Source: Prevotella sp.
GTDB lineage: Bacteria > Bacteroidota > Bacteroidia > Bacteroidales > Bacteroidaceae
Length of the DNA stretch: 54,077 bases
Reading direction: 5' to 3'
NCBI GenBank assembly: GCA_017619445.1
Contig: JAFZSI010000073.1
Location: 1-54,077 of the forward strand
The translations under genes and the position numbers were made by a program. This document shows, in pieces, positions 8,002-16,218 of the stretch (positions are counted from its first letter, which is position 1; the number at the start of each line of letters is the position of its first letter). The notes below the pieces were generated by a model. The model did no database searches, was not told the DNA's origin, and worked only from the letters and a program-made list of their open reading frames with translations.

Positions 8002-9621
8002 TTACTGATACAAATACCTTTTAATGCTCATCTTCGGGGTTTTTTCGAAGGGCAAATCGCGTATTTCCACCTTGTTAATCTTGCCGTAGGCTGGAAGGGC
8101 TTTGTTGGCGGTGGAACGGATGAGCTCTGGCAGGCTGGCCCTTGTTTCCGCGTCCATATCATCGGGGACTTCTGGATATACCAAAGCCACAATCTTTCCT
8201 TTGCGCTCGACGACAAGCGATTCGCTGACGTACGGGCAGCTTGACAGGACGGCCTCGAGTTCCTCTGGATAGATGTTTTGGCCGGAGGAGTCGAGTATCA
8301 TTGACTTGATGCGTCCCCGGATGAAGATGTTGCCTTTGTCATCTATTATGCCGAGGTCTCCTGTGCGGAACCAGCCGTCGTCGGTGAATGCTGCGGCGTT
8401 GGCTTCGGGGTTCTTGAAATAGCCGATGGTCATGTTGCGTCCGCGGGCTTGAATTTCCCCAGGAATGTGCTTCGGGTCTGGGGAGTCAATCCTGATTTCG
8501 TGGATGGCTTTGCCACATGAGCCCGGAACGAAGTCCGTCCACCATTCATAAGCCAACAGCGGGCAGGCCTCAGTCATTCCATAGCCCACGGTAAAGGGCA
8601 GTCGCAACTTGGCAAAGCATCGCTCCACCTCGGGCTTGATGGCTGCTCCTCCCATGATGAAGCACCCCACCTTGCCACCGAATGCCTCTATGAGTTTTTT
8701 TCGGATTTGGCGGTATATCAGTTTGTTCACCAAGGGTATGGCGAGCGGCACTTTCATTTTCTCCAACGCTGGTTTGATGGAATTGGCGTAAACCTTTTCC
8801 ATTACCAGAGGTACCGTGACCACCATATAGGGTTTCACGTCCTGCATGGCTTTGAGGAGCGTTGTGGGCGAAGGAGCCTTTCCCAAGAAATAGACCGCAA
8901 CTCCATCGATATTGGGATGGATGAACTCGATGACCAGTCCGTACATGTGGGCCATAGGTAGCATCGAAACGATGGTGTCTCCTGGTTGGTTCGGGAAATG
9001 GTTGTTGCTGAAATCGTCGATATCCGAAAGGGCATCATAGGTGAGCATTACGCCTTTGGGATTTCCGGTAGTTCCCGACGTGTAGTTGATGATGGCCAAA
9101 TCGTCTGAGTTGTCCGTGGGATAAGATACGCGCTCCGGCGTTAATCCATGAGGATAACGTTGCGAAAAGGCCTTTTTGCGGTTCTCCCATGCATCGGCCA
9201 CTTTCTGGTCTTGATACCATAGCAAAGTGCTGTCCTTGACATTGATGGCCGCTTTAAGATTTGGCATATCCTCGGGGAAAAGCTTTGCCCAAATATCCTC
9301 ATCCGTAAAAAGCAAGACGCTCTCTGAATGGCGGGTCAAGGCTGCGATGCCTCCAGGGGAGAAATCGGCAAGAAGCGGCACTACCACGCAGCTGTTTACA
9401 TTAATATCCCAGAATGTCATTGCCCAACGTGCGGAATTGCGCGCGCAGAGGGCTATTTTCTCACCCTTGTCTATGCCCGCATTGTTGAGGAAGATGCCGA
9501 ACGTTGCAATGTTTTCGGCCAGGTCGCCATAAGTGAATTCTTCGCCTCTATAGTCGCAGAGCGCCTTTAGGTCCCAATGCTCCTGCACCGTTTCTTCCAG
9601 TTTTCTCAGATAGTGTTTCAT
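8002..9621 (-). CDS. AMP-forming long-chain acyl-CoA ligase
   Basis: A 539-residue adenylate-forming enzyme that would activate fatty acids to acyl-CoA (or acyl-ACP). Core motifs are intact: the phosphate-binding loop Thr-Ser-Gly-Thr-Thr-Gly-Asn-Pro-Lys-Gly (181-190), Tyr-Gly-Met-Thr-Glu, Trp-Phe-Arg-Thr-Gly-Asp-Leu-Gly, Arg-Gly-Arg-Ile-Lys, and a C-terminal Lys-rich Thr-Pro-Lys-Met-Ser-Ile-Lys-Arg that supplies the catalytic lysine. Length is normal. No signal peptide; cytoplasmic or membrane-associated. It is transcribed alone, convergent with the gene pair at 5.0-7.8 kb. A second ligase of the same superfamily begins at the right edge of the window. Confidence 0.88.
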   Translation of the reverse strand: MKHYLRKLEETVQEHWDLKALCDYRGEEFTYGDLAENIATFGIFLNNAGIDKGEKIALCARNSARWAMTFWDINVNSCVVVPLLADFSPGGIAALTRHSESVLLFTDEDIWAKLFPEDMPNLKAAINVKDSTLLWYQDQKVADAWENRKKAFSQRYPHGLTPERVSYPTDNSDDLAIINYTSGTTGNPKGVMLTYDALSDIDDFSNNHFPNQPGDTIVSMLPMAHMYGLVIEFIHPNIDGVAVYFLGKAPSPTTLLKAMQDVKPYMVVTVPLVMEKVYANSIKPALEKMKVPLAIPLVNKLIYRQIRKKLIEAFGGKVGCFIMGGAAIKPEVERCFAKLRLPFTVGYGMTEACPLLAYEWWTDFVPGSCGKAIHEIRIDSPDPKHIPGEIQARGRNMTIGYFKNPEANAAAFTDDGWFRTGDLGIIDDKGNIFIRGRIKSMILDSSGQNIYPEELEAVLSSCPYVSESLVVERKGKIVALVYPEVPDDMDAETRASLPELIRSTANKALPAYGKINKVEIRDLPFEKTPKMSIKRYLYQ

Positions 9622-9667
9622 CGGAATAACTTATTGTTTTATTTGTATAATGTTATGCTTTATTGTG

Positions 9668-9736
9668 GTAAAGAGTGCCTTTAGCGTTGTAAAGAGTGCC
9701 TTTAGCGTTGTAAAGAGTGCCTTTAGCGTTGTAAAG
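9668..9736. repeat. 21-bp tandem repeat, 3.3 copies
   Basis: Three exact copies of a 21-bp unit beginning GTAAAGAGTGCC (9668, 9689, 9710) and a partial fourth fill the space between the ligase start and the carboxylesterase end. The unit length is a multiple of three, so an open frame crosses it by chance. Confidence 0.9.
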
Positions 9737-9778
9737 TGGCACTTTATTCCTTCCATCCTACACTTGTTAAAAAATCAG

Positions 9779-11131
9779 CTAATTGCCAAATTCTACGTTG
9801 AAGGTCTTGATGTATGGATTAGCGAGCGTGAACGGCTGCCAGCTCTCTTTTCCTTTTCCGTTTGGATTGCCGTATTTTGCAAAGTTGGTCCAGCAGTTCA
9901 TCACTTCGTCTGCCAGCGCGTAGTCGGCGGGCATCATGGGGCGCCAGCTGCGGTCAAGCGTGTGGAACATGTACCACAGCTCAGCTGAATGGAATGCGCC
10001 GTCGTGGGTACCGGGCAGTTTCCTTGCGAAGATATACTGATAGGCGGGACGATGGTCGAGCGAGTCGCGCAAGAAACAGAACTCGTCAATCTGTTTCCCC
10101 ATCGGACGAATGTCGTCGAGCGTACAGCCAATCATGTACGATGCGTCGGCCAGGTGCTGGTTCCTCACGGCCACGTCAAACGATTCTGTCAGCAGCACTC
10201 CGTCGATGTGGGGCCTGAACAGACCCATGCCTTGTTCTTTGAAAATCCGCAACAGCTCTTCGGCAGGAACGGCTCGCATCTCCTTCAAGGTGCGGTATCC
10301 GTGCTTATCCATAAACTCCTTTCCTGTTGACTCGGCCTTCTTTTGCTCAATTTCGGAAACGGCATTTGTGCTGATGCCGCCGCCGCTTTGTATGATTGCA
10401 TTTCTGATGAAGCCTTTAGACATAGGCGAGGAAACCAAGTTCTTGATACTTGCGGCACCCGCGCTCTGTCCCAGGACGGTAATATTGTCGGGGTCGCCTC
10501 CGAACTGTGCGATGTAATCGTGCACCCATTTCAGGGCAGCCACCTGGTCGTAGGTTCCATAGTTGCCCGATGTGCCATCAGAAGTCTCTGCCGACAGCTC
10601 AGGATGGGCAAGGAAACCGAAGATGCCCAGGCGGTAGTTGATGGTGACGAGAATCACCCCACGCTTTGCCCACGCGTCGCCATCCATTGTAATCTCGTGT
10701 CCATAGCCGTTGAAATAAGCGCCACCATGAACCCAAAATGCCACAGGCAGTTTGCGCTCTGGTTTGCCCACAGCATTCGCGGGAGTCCAAATGTTCAGAT
10801 AGAGGCAGTCCTCGCTCTGAACGGTCTGCTCCTTCCAGTAAAACTCGTTGCCATAGAATGTTCCGACGGCATTTCCTGGTTGCCAGCAGATGTTGCTGAA
10901 CGTGTCTGCTATTCTGACACCTTTCCATTTCACGACGGGCTGCGGGCGTTTCCAACGGAGATTGCCCACAGGAGGTGCAGCATAGGGAACGCCGCGGAAG
11001 ACGGTAACCTCGCCCGAGGCTGAAGATACGCCCTGCAAAGACCCTCCGTCAACTTTTACAACGGGTGTTTGGCCCCATGCAAGAGCTGCCATCAAGCTTA
11101 CTGCCAATATTGCTATATGTCTTTTCATCAT
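9779..11131 (-). CDS. Secreted type-B carboxylesterase
   Basis: A 450-residue alpha/beta-hydrolase of the carboxylesterase/lipase (COesterase) family with a signal peptide (residues 1-21). Seen: Phe-Arg-Gly-Val-Pro-Tyr-Ala-x-Pro-Pro-Val-Gly (45-56), Glu-Asp-Cys-Leu-Tyr-Leu-Asn-Ile (107-114), the oxyanion segment His-Gly-Gly-Ala (135-138), nucleophile Ser223 in Gly-Gln-Ser-Ala-Gly, and the likely catalytic His381 in Ala-Phe-His-Ser-Ala-Glu-Leu-Trp. The acidic member of the triad is probably within Leu-Asp-Asp-Ile near 338-341. The protein is shorter than the usual 500-550 residues because the stretch before His381 is compact. It lies 63 bp downstream of the Tat-exported flavoprotein, probably in one operon. 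In vivo substrate unknown; acetylated plant glycans are one option. Confidence 0.85.
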   Translation of the reverse strand: MMKRHIAILAVSLMAALAWGQTPVVKVDGGSLQGVSSASGEVTVFRGVPYAAPPVGNLRWKRPQPVVKWKGVRIADTFSNICWQPGNAVGTFYGNEFYWKEQTVQSEDCLYLNIWTPANAVGKPERKLPVAFWVHGGAYFNGYGHEITMDGDAWAKRGVILVTINYRLGIFGFLAHPELSAETSDGTSGNYGTYDQVAALKWVHDYIAQFGGDPDNITVLGQSAGAASIKNLVSSPMSKGFIRNAIIQSGGGISTNAVSEIEQKKAESTGKEFMDKHGYRTLKEMRAVPAEELLRIFKEQGMGLFRPHIDGVLLTESFDVAVRNQHLADASYMIGCTLDDIRPMGKQIDEFCFLRDSLDHRPAYQYIFARKLPGTHDGAFHSAELWYMFHTLDRSWRPMMPADYALADEVMNCWTNFAKYGNPNGKGKESWQPFTLANPYIKTFNVEFGN

Positions 11132-11194
11132 TATTCGTTTAAGCGTAAATGTCTGTAAATCTGTATTATATACTTAGAAAGTGAGAGCGCCAGC

Positions 11195-12019
11195 CTACCT
11201 GATGAAGTTCATAAACGCTGGTCGCTCGTCGCGCGTTGGAGCGGGATTGCCGTTAGCATGAATCTTCTGCAACAGAAACGCCATATTGTTGCCCAGGGTG
11301 CGCATCGTTTGCATGCCCTCGGTGTCGAGTTTCGCCTCGCCCTTGCCTGCTCCGTAGGCTATGTTCCAGTATTGCGAGGTGACAACAGGCATGTTCATCA
11401 TCTCAAACATCATGTTCATCGTCTGGAGCGTTGCTGTGGCACCTCCACGTCGGCAGACGGCCACCGCTGCTGCCGGCTTGTTCTGCACAAGATGGCCTGC
11501 CGAGAAGAACAGCCGTTGCATGAGCGACAAAATGCCGCCGTTGGGCTGTCCGTAATAGACGGGAGTGCCCACGACGAGCGCGTCGGCCGAAGCCATTTTC
11601 TGGGTAATCTCGCTACACATGTCGTCGTCAAACACACAACCTTGCCCGCCGTTTTGGTGGCAACCACCGCAATTGATGCACATGCGCACGGGTTGTCGGC
11701 CTATCTGAACGATTTCCGTTTCCAAACCGTGCTTCTGCAGCTGCTTCTCAATCTCTTTCAGACAACAGAAAGTGTTGCCGTCGGGCCTTGGACTGCCATT
11801 CACCATCAGCACTTTGAGTTGGGTCGAGGCCTGTCTGAGTCCCGCTTGCTCATGAGCCTGCTCAGCACTTTTCGTTTGCCCGCTTGAAGCGTTGGGGCTG
11901 GCCTCGTTTTCAAAGAGCCTTGCCGATTCCGCCTGCGTAAGCACAGCTGAAACGGGCGCCGCCAGGGCCGTTCCAGCAGCTGCCAAAGCTGTTTTTTTGA
12001 TAAAGTTTCTTCTGTCCAT
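11195..12019 (-). CDS. Tat-exported flavodoxin/iron-sulfur flavoprotein-type reductase
   Basis: A 274-residue protein. It begins with a twin-arginine signal (Asp-Arg-Arg-Asn-Phe-Ile-Lys-Lys then an Ala-rich core), so it should be exported folded with its cofactor. From about residue 68 it is an NADPH-dependent FMN reductase/flavodoxin-like fold: Val-Asn-Gly-Ser-Pro-Arg-x-Asp-Gly-Asn-Thr is the FMN phosphate loop, followed by a cysteine cluster Cys-x2-Cys-x2-Cys with two further Cys about 8 and 15 residues on, as in iron-sulfur flavoproteins. The linker between signal and domain (about residues 35-65) is rich in Ala, Ser, Gln and Glu. Electron donor and substrate are unknown. Confidence 0.82.
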   Translation of the reverse strand: MDRRNFIKKTALAAAGTALAAPVSAVLTQAESARLFENEASPNASSGQTKSAEQAHEQAGLRQASTQLKVLMVNGSPRPDGNTFCCLKEIEKQLQKHGLETEIVQIGRQPVRMCINCGGCHQNGGQGCVFDDDMCSEITQKMASADALVVGTPVYYGQPNGGILSLMQRLFFSAGHLVQNKPAAAVAVCRRGGATATLQTMNMMFEMMNMPVVTSQYWNIAYGAGKGEAKLDTEGMQTMRTLGNNMAFLLQKIHANGNPAPTRDERPAFMNFIR

Positions 12020-12076
12020 AGTTTAGTTTTTCTTGTCAGTTATTTCGGTTTTTCCTAAATCAGTTAAACACAGTTG

Positions 12077-12084
12077 CAAAGATA
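12077..12084 (-). promoter_or_regulatory. -7 box for the flavoprotein/esterase operon
   Basis: Minus-strand TATCTTTG, an exact TAnnTTTG box, lies 57 bp upstream of the flavoprotein ATG. No matching TTTG -33 box at the usual 20-bp spacing was found. Confidence 0.55.
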
Positions 12085-12231
12085 CTCGTTTTGAATGACA
12101 TTTGTTACTTTTTTCAGATAAAATCTTCACGTTTTGCAAAGAAAACATGCTTTCCTGGCAATTCAATATTCAGTTTTTTTGATTTACATACAAAATACTC
12201 ATGCCAGAGACCTGAAAAAACTCGTTTTCCT

Positions 12232-12263
12232 TTTGTTTTTTCACTCACTTAGTCGTATCTTTG
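12232..12263 (+). promoter_or_regulatory. Upstream greA promoter (P1)
   Basis: TTTG at 12232-12235, 20 bp, then TATCTTTG at 12256-12263: an exact Bacteroidetes -33/-7 promoter. The spacer contains CTCACTTAGTCG, which recurs almost unchanged in P2. Confidence 0.8.
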
Positions 12264-12316
12264 ACTTTGGTCTAAGATTCTCTCGTTCGAAAAATCCAAA
12301 AGAAAAAGGGTTTTCT

Positions 12317-12348
12317 TTTGTTTTTTTGCTCACTTAATCGTATCTTTG
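12317..12348 (+). promoter_or_regulatory. Downstream greA promoter (P2)
   Basis: TTTG at 12317-12320, 20 bp, then TATCTTTG at 12341-12348. Together with P1 it forms a duplicated promoter about 85 bp apart; the copies share the -33 box, the CTCACTTAxTCG spacer and the -7 box. P2 would give a greA leader of about 50 nt. Confidence 0.85.
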
Positions 12349-12401
12349 TGCCCACAAAGAAGTAAAATACAACCAATGCTCGGCATTGTTGAGGAATAAG
12401 T

Positions 12402-12863
12402 ATGGAATACATGTCACAAGAAGGCTACGATAAACTCGTGGCAGAACTCCGTCAGCTGGAGAACGTTGAGTTACCCAGGGTGAGGGAGGCTATTGCTGAG
12501 GCCCGCGATAAGGGCGACCTTAGCGAGAATTTCGAATATCATGCCGCCAAGCGCGAGCAGTCGCGGCTTTTGAGCAGAATAAGTTTCAAGCAGAAGGTAC
12601 TGGAGAATGCCCGCGTGATAGAAAAGTCAAGACTCAAGACAGACAGCGTCGGATTGCTGAGCAAGGTGGTGATGAACAACGTTGATACGGGCAGCCGGAT
12701 GACCTATACAATTGTCAGTCCGCATGAGGCCAATCTGCGTGAAGGCAAAATCTCCATCAAGTCGCCCATTGCCCAGGCCTTGCTCAACAAAAAGGCTGGC
12801 GATGTGGTTGAGGTGCGCGTTCCGGCAGGCATTATGAAGCTCTGCATTGTTAGTTGTGAGTAA
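12402..12863 (+). CDS. greA: Transcription elongation factor GreA
   Basis: A 153-residue protein of normal GreA length. The N-terminal coiled coil carries the Gly-Asp-Leu-Ser-Glu-Asn-Phe-Glu-Tyr tip (about residues 38-46), whose acidic residues enter the RNA polymerase secondary channel and stimulate cleavage of backtracked RNA. The C-terminal FKBP-like half ends in the Ile-Lys-Ser-Pro-Ile-Ala-x-Ala-Leu-Leu and Gly-Asp-Val-Val-Glu-Val segments typical of the family. Two tandem promoters precede it. The next gene follows after 56 bp. Confidence 0.96.
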   Translation: MEYMSQEGYDKLVAELRQLENVELPRVREAIAEARDKGDLSENFEYHAAKREQSRLLSRISFKQKVLENARVIEKSRLKTDSVGLLSKVVMNNVDTGSRMTYTIVSPHEANLREGKISIKSPIAQALLNKKAGDVVEVRVPAGIMKLCIVSCE

Positions 12864-12919
12864 GTCTGCGCGAACGGTTTGATTAAAGCATTGATTTCAA
12901 GAATGTTATCCTTAAGAAT

Positions 12920-13288
12920 ATGAAGCAGATATTTATCGTCGTTTTGCTGAGTTTAGCCTGTCAGCTTCAAGCTCAGAGCATCAGCCATATAGAGACCACG
13001 AACAACTGGTACTACATTTACGACCAGAGTGGCAAGAAAATCAAGACCCTCAGCGCCAGTCAGGGTGAGCTGGTGGGTTATAGCAGTTCGTTTTATATCA
13101 TCAAGCAGGGGCGGTCGTTCTATATCACCTACGATGCAAGTGGCAAACGACTCTACACCTTCAGTGTGAGTAATGTTGGCGAGATACTTGCCTGTAATGG
13201 CGACACCTTCACCAGCCGCAATGGTGCGTGGATTTACACCTGGAGGAAAGACGGCAAGCGAATCAGCACAAGGGCTGCACAAAGATAA
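12920..13288 (+). CDS. Small secreted beta-repeat protein
   Basis: A 122-residue exported protein: signal peptide 1-19 (cleavage after Leu-Gln-Ala-Gln), then three or four short repeats of the form Tyr-Asp-x-Ser/Ala-Gly-Lys-x-Ile/Leu-x-Thr-x-Ser and Ser-Ser-Phe-Tyr-Ile, ending in a Trp-Ile-Tyr-Thr-Trp-x-x-x-Gly-Lys-Arg-Ile unit. This suggests a small beta-propeller-like or WG-repeat-like sheet. Similar small proteins are common in Bacteroidales but have no known role. It may be cotranscribed with greA (56 bp upstream). Confidence 0.75.
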   Translation: MKQIFIVVLLSLACQLQAQSISHIETTNNWYYIYDQSGKKIKTLSASQGELVGYSSSFYIIKQGRSFYITYDASGKRLYTFSVSNVGEILACNGDTFTSRNGAWIYTWRKDGKRISTRAAQR

Positions 13289-13385
13289 ACGCCGTACTTT
13301 GCCCCATGAACAAGGGCTTTTCAGATTGCCAACCCTCAACCCACAAATCAAAAATACCAACCAACAACTAAACAAGCCAAACACC

Positions 13386-14204
13386 ATGAAACTAAACAAC
13401 GGCTTAGAAATTCCACAAATTGGCGTCGGCACATGGACCCTGCGTGGAGATACTGCCAGACGGAATGTTTGCCTGGCTCTTGAAGCGGGATTCCGCCACA
13501 TTGATACAGCCCAAGGCTATGAAAACGAGGCCGAGGTGGGGCAGGGGATTGCTGACAGCGGCATTCCACGTCAGGAGTTGTTTGTCACCACCAAAGTAGC
13601 CACCAACATTATGCGCGAAGGCAGCGAGGCGGTTCTCCATTCTATCGACGAGAGCCTCGACAAGTTGAAAACCGGTTATATTGACCTGCTGCTCATCCAT
13701 TGGCCCGTGAAAGACTGCGTGAAACACACTTGGCAGGTAATGGAGCAGAGTGTTATTGAAGGTAAGGTGCGCTCGATTGGCGTGAGCAATTTCAACCGCC
13801 ATCATCTCGACGACCTGCTTGGCTATGCGACAATCCGCCCTGTGGTGAATCAGATAGAGGTGCATCCCTTTATGACTCAGGAGGAGAACGTTGCCTACAA
13901 CCACCGGCTGGGCATTCAGGTGGAGGCTTGGGGGCCGTTCGGACAGGGCGACATTAATGTGGTGGGCAATCCGTTGCTGCAATCGTTGGCCGGGAAATAC
14001 GGCAAGACAGCTTCGCAGATAGTGCTCCGCTGGATTGTTCAGCGCAACCTGATAACCATTCCGCGTGCCAAACCCAACCATTTTGCTGAGAATATGGCGG
14101 TTATGTCCTTCAACTTGACCGACGAGGACATGAAGGCCATCAGTTCGTTGAACCAGAACCTGCGCTCAAATGTGCTCAACGACCCGGAGACGTTTCCTTG
14201 GTAA
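13386..14204 (+). CDS. Aldo/keto reductase (2,5-diketogluconate reductase-like)
   Basis: A 272-residue NADPH-dependent reductase. The catalytic tetrad is complete: Asp40, Tyr45, Lys70 and His105. The C-terminal Ile-Pro-Arg-Ala-Lys-Pro segment is the 2'-phosphate site of NADPH. The protein is cytosolic. The open frame extends 71 codons upstream to 13173, but that part overlaps the previous gene and has no family similarity, so the ATG at 13386, which gives the normal Met-Lys-Leu-Asn-Asn-Gly-Leu start, was chosen. Physiological substrate unknown; sugar-derived or detoxified aldehydes are typical. Confidence 0.9.
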   Translation: MKLNNGLEIPQIGVGTWTLRGDTARRNVCLALEAGFRHIDTAQGYENEAEVGQGIADSGIPRQELFVTTKVATNIMREGSEAVLHSIDESLDKLKTGYIDLLLIHWPVKDCVKHTWQVMEQSVIEGKVRSIGVSNFNRHHLDDLLGYATIRPVVNQIEVHPFMTQEENVAYNHRLGIQVEAWGPFGQGDINVVGNPLLQSLAGKYGKTASQIVLRWIVQRNLITIPRAKPNHFAENMAVMSFNLTDEDMKAISSLNQNLRSNVLNDPETFPW

Positions 14205-14205
14205 A

Positions 14206-14266
14206 CAATAACCAAATAAGCAATAACCAATAACCAATAACCAATAACTAATAACCAATAACCAAG
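14206..14266. repeat. AATAACC-type short tandem repeat
   Basis: About eight near-identical 7-bp units (AATAACC/CAATAAC) occupy the whole spacer between the aldo/keto reductase stop and the GH13 start. Confidence 0.85.
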
Positions 14267-14273
14267 CTGAACT

Positions 14274-16037
14274 ATGACAATCAAAAAAGTATTATTTCTG
14301 CTCGTTGGCTGCGCCATGATGCTAACGGCTTCGGCACAGACCATTACGGGAAAGTATGAAATTCCCAATGTGCCCGACTGGGCCAAGAACGCGGTGTTCT
14401 ATCAAATCTATCCGCAGACGTTTTGTGACTCCGACGGCGACGGCATCGGCGACCTGCAGGGCATCATCAGCAAGCTCGACTATGTGAAGAGCCTCGGCGT
14501 AGATGCCATCTGGTTCAACCCTTTCTTCGACTCGCCTTTCATGGATGCGGGCTACGACATTCGTGACTATTACAAGATAGCGCCCCGCTATGGCACCAAC
14601 GACGATGCAAAACGCCTGTTTGAGGAGGCTCACAAGCGCGGTATGCACGTCATCTTCGACTATGTTATCAGCTATACTGCCATCGACAACCCGTGGTTTG
14701 TGGAGTCGCAGAAACAGGAGAAGAACAAATACTCCAACTACTACATCTGGACTGAGACCAACTGGGTTGACCCCCCTCGTGAGTTTGCCGGACAGTTTAT
14801 CAAAGGCTACGGACAAAGAAACGGACAATTCATGCGCAACTTCTACTGGTGTCAGCCTGCCTTGAACTTCGGTTTCTCCAATCCCGACCCCGACCAGAAG
14901 TGGCAGTTGCCAACCAACCACCCCGACGTGTTGGCCATGCGCGAGGATCTGAAGAATGTGCTGCGGTTCTGGATGGACATGGGCGCTGATGGTTTCCGTG
15001 CCGATATGGCAGGAGCGTTGGTCAAGACGCGCCGCGTAAGAGGCAACGAGCAGTTCTTCAACACCAACGAGAACGAGACCAAACTCTTCTGGCGCGAGAT
15101 TCGCCGACTGTTGGAGAAAGACTATCCCCGCGGGTTCATGGTGGCCGAGTGGTCGTACCCCGCCGATGCGCTCGACGACTGTTTCCACGTGGATTTCTTC
15201 CATTGGTTCAACGGCTACAACGACCTGTTCCAGAAAGAAAGTTGGCGCATCCTCAACGGTGTGAGCGAGGGACACAGCTATTTTGACGCGGAAGGCAAGG
15301 GCGACATCACAGCCTTCCTCCGCAGCTACATGGACCAATACACCAAGACCGTGGGCAAGGGTTACATCAGTCTGCCTCTGGGCAACCACGACAATGCCCG
15401 TCTGGGCAACCGCCGCACGGACAAGGAACTGGAAATCATCTACGCCTTCGGCTTCACCATGCCCGGTGTGCCTTTCCTCTATTACGGCAACGAGATTGGC
15501 ATGAGACAGCTGCCCAACGATTGGCCGCAGGTGGAAGGAGCCTATCAGCCGCGCAACGGAGCCCGCACACCCATGCAATGGTCGTCGGGCAAGAACCTTG
15601 GATTCTCAACGGGTGATGCCTCTAAGCTCTATCTGCCCGTTGATCCTTCGCCCGACGCACCCAACGTGGCCGCTCAGGAGAAGAATCCCAACTCGCTGCT
15701 CAACAAGACCCGCCGGCTTATTGCTTTGCGCCACAACGAGCCCGCGCTGGCCAACTATGCCGAGTTCGTGCCCGTCTATCCTTCCATGCAGAATTTAGAT
15801 GCAACGTCGGCACCCGTCTATCCTTTCGTCTATGCACGTGCGGCAGGCAACGATGTGGTGCTCGTCATGCTCAACCCCAGGGCAGAGGCCTCAGAGGCAA
15901 CGTTCAACATCAACGTGAAGTTCAAAAAGACAAAAGTGCTCTTAGGCGACAACTTCCCCATACGCTACAACAAAAAGTCAGGCGACATGACCATCAACAT
16001 GCCGCCCACATCCTATGCGATTGTGAAACTGAAATAG
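14274..16037 (+). CDS. Secreted GH13 alpha-glucosidase/amylase-like enzyme
   Basis: A 587-residue GH13 protein with signal peptide (1-22). Domain order: (beta/alpha)8 barrel from about residue 40, with the Asp-x-Asp-x-Asp calcium-type loop (52-60) of oligo-1,6-glucosidase-like enzymes; nucleophile Asp244 in Gly-Phe-Arg-Ala-Asp; acid/base Glu292 in Val-Ala-Glu-Trp; His372-Asp373 in Gly-Asn-His-Asp-Asn; then a C-terminal beta domain. Region I is unusual: Asp129-Tyr-Val-Ile-Ser133-Tyr134 replaces the normal Asp-x-x-x-Asn-His, so the conserved Asn and the substrate-contacting His are missing. It likely acts on alpha-glucans or maltooligosaccharides in the periplasm, but the change may alter specificity or mechanism. 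Confidence 0.9.
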   Translation: MTIKKVLFLLVGCAMMLTASAQTITGKYEIPNVPDWAKNAVFYQIYPQTFCDSDGDGIGDLQGIISKLDYVKSLGVDAIWFNPFFDSPFMDAGYDIRDYYKIAPRYGTNDDAKRLFEEAHKRGMHVIFDYVISYTAIDNPWFVESQKQEKNKYSNYYIWTETNWVDPPREFAGQFIKGYGQRNGQFMRNFYWCQPALNFGFSNPDPDQKWQLPTNHPDVLAMREDLKNVLRFWMDMGADGFRADMAGALVKTRRVRGNEQFFNTNENETKLFWREIRRLLEKDYPRGFMVAEWSYPADALDDCFHVDFFHWFNGYNDLFQKESWRILNGVSEGHSYFDAEGKGDITAFLRSYMDQYTKTVGKGYISLPLGNHDNARLGNRRTDKELEIIYAFGFTMPGVPFLYYGNEIGMRQLPNDWPQVEGAYQPRNGARTPMQWSSGKNLGFSTGDASKLYLPVDPSPDAPNVAAQEKNPNSLLNKTRRLIALRHNEPALANYAEFVPVYPSMQNLDATSAPVYPFVYARAAGNDVVLVMLNPRAEASEATFNINVKFKKTKVLLGDNFPIRYNKKSGDMTINMPPTSYAIVKLK

Positions 16038-16050
16038 ATTTGAGAATTGA

Positions 16051-16079
16051 GACGTGTTGTTGAGCGTCAGCGAAAAATT
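16051..16079. repeat. Dispersed 28-nt repeat, copy 1
   Basis: Begins GACGTGTTGTTGAGCG and ends AGCGAAAAATT. Related copies are at 44145-44172 and 45075-45103, each also within about 150 bp downstream of a stop codon. Confidence 0.75.
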
Positions 16080-16114
16080 GAGATTTGAGAGTTGAGGTTT
16101 GAGGGTTTCTTTTT

Positions 16115-16179
16115 CTCACACAGAGGAACGGAGGTGAAGGAGTAAAGAAATACTCTGCCACCTCTGCACCTCTGTGTGA
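16115..16179. repeat. CTCACACAGAGG hairpin repeat
   Basis: Arms CTCACACAGAGG (left) and CCTCTGTGTGA (right) flank a middle rich in AGG and CCT words, making a long imperfect hairpin. Family members occur at 18991-19134, 19473-19500, 32198-32290 and 41483-41550. Confidence 0.8.
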
Positions 16180-16218
16180 AACCTTAAAGCCTTCAGGTTA
16201 TTGTTTATTGGCTATTGG

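Noticed and set aside
9650-9988. Plus-strand open frame over the 21-bp repeats
   Set aside because: Repeat-driven and then antisense to the carboxylesterase.
10343-11023. Plus-strand open frame of 226 codons
   Set aside because: Antisense to the carboxylesterase, which has all its motifs.
12134-12337. Plus-strand open frame of 67 codons upstream of greA
   Set aside because: It covers both greA promoters and has low-complexity Phe/Lys-rich content.
13173-13385. Extended N-terminus of the aldo/keto reductase
   Set aside because: Overlaps the previous gene, lacks family similarity, and a good ATG is at 13386.
14322-15578. Minus-strand open frame of 418 codons
   Set aside because: It is antisense to the GH13 gene, has no family motif, and reflects codon bias of the opposite strand.
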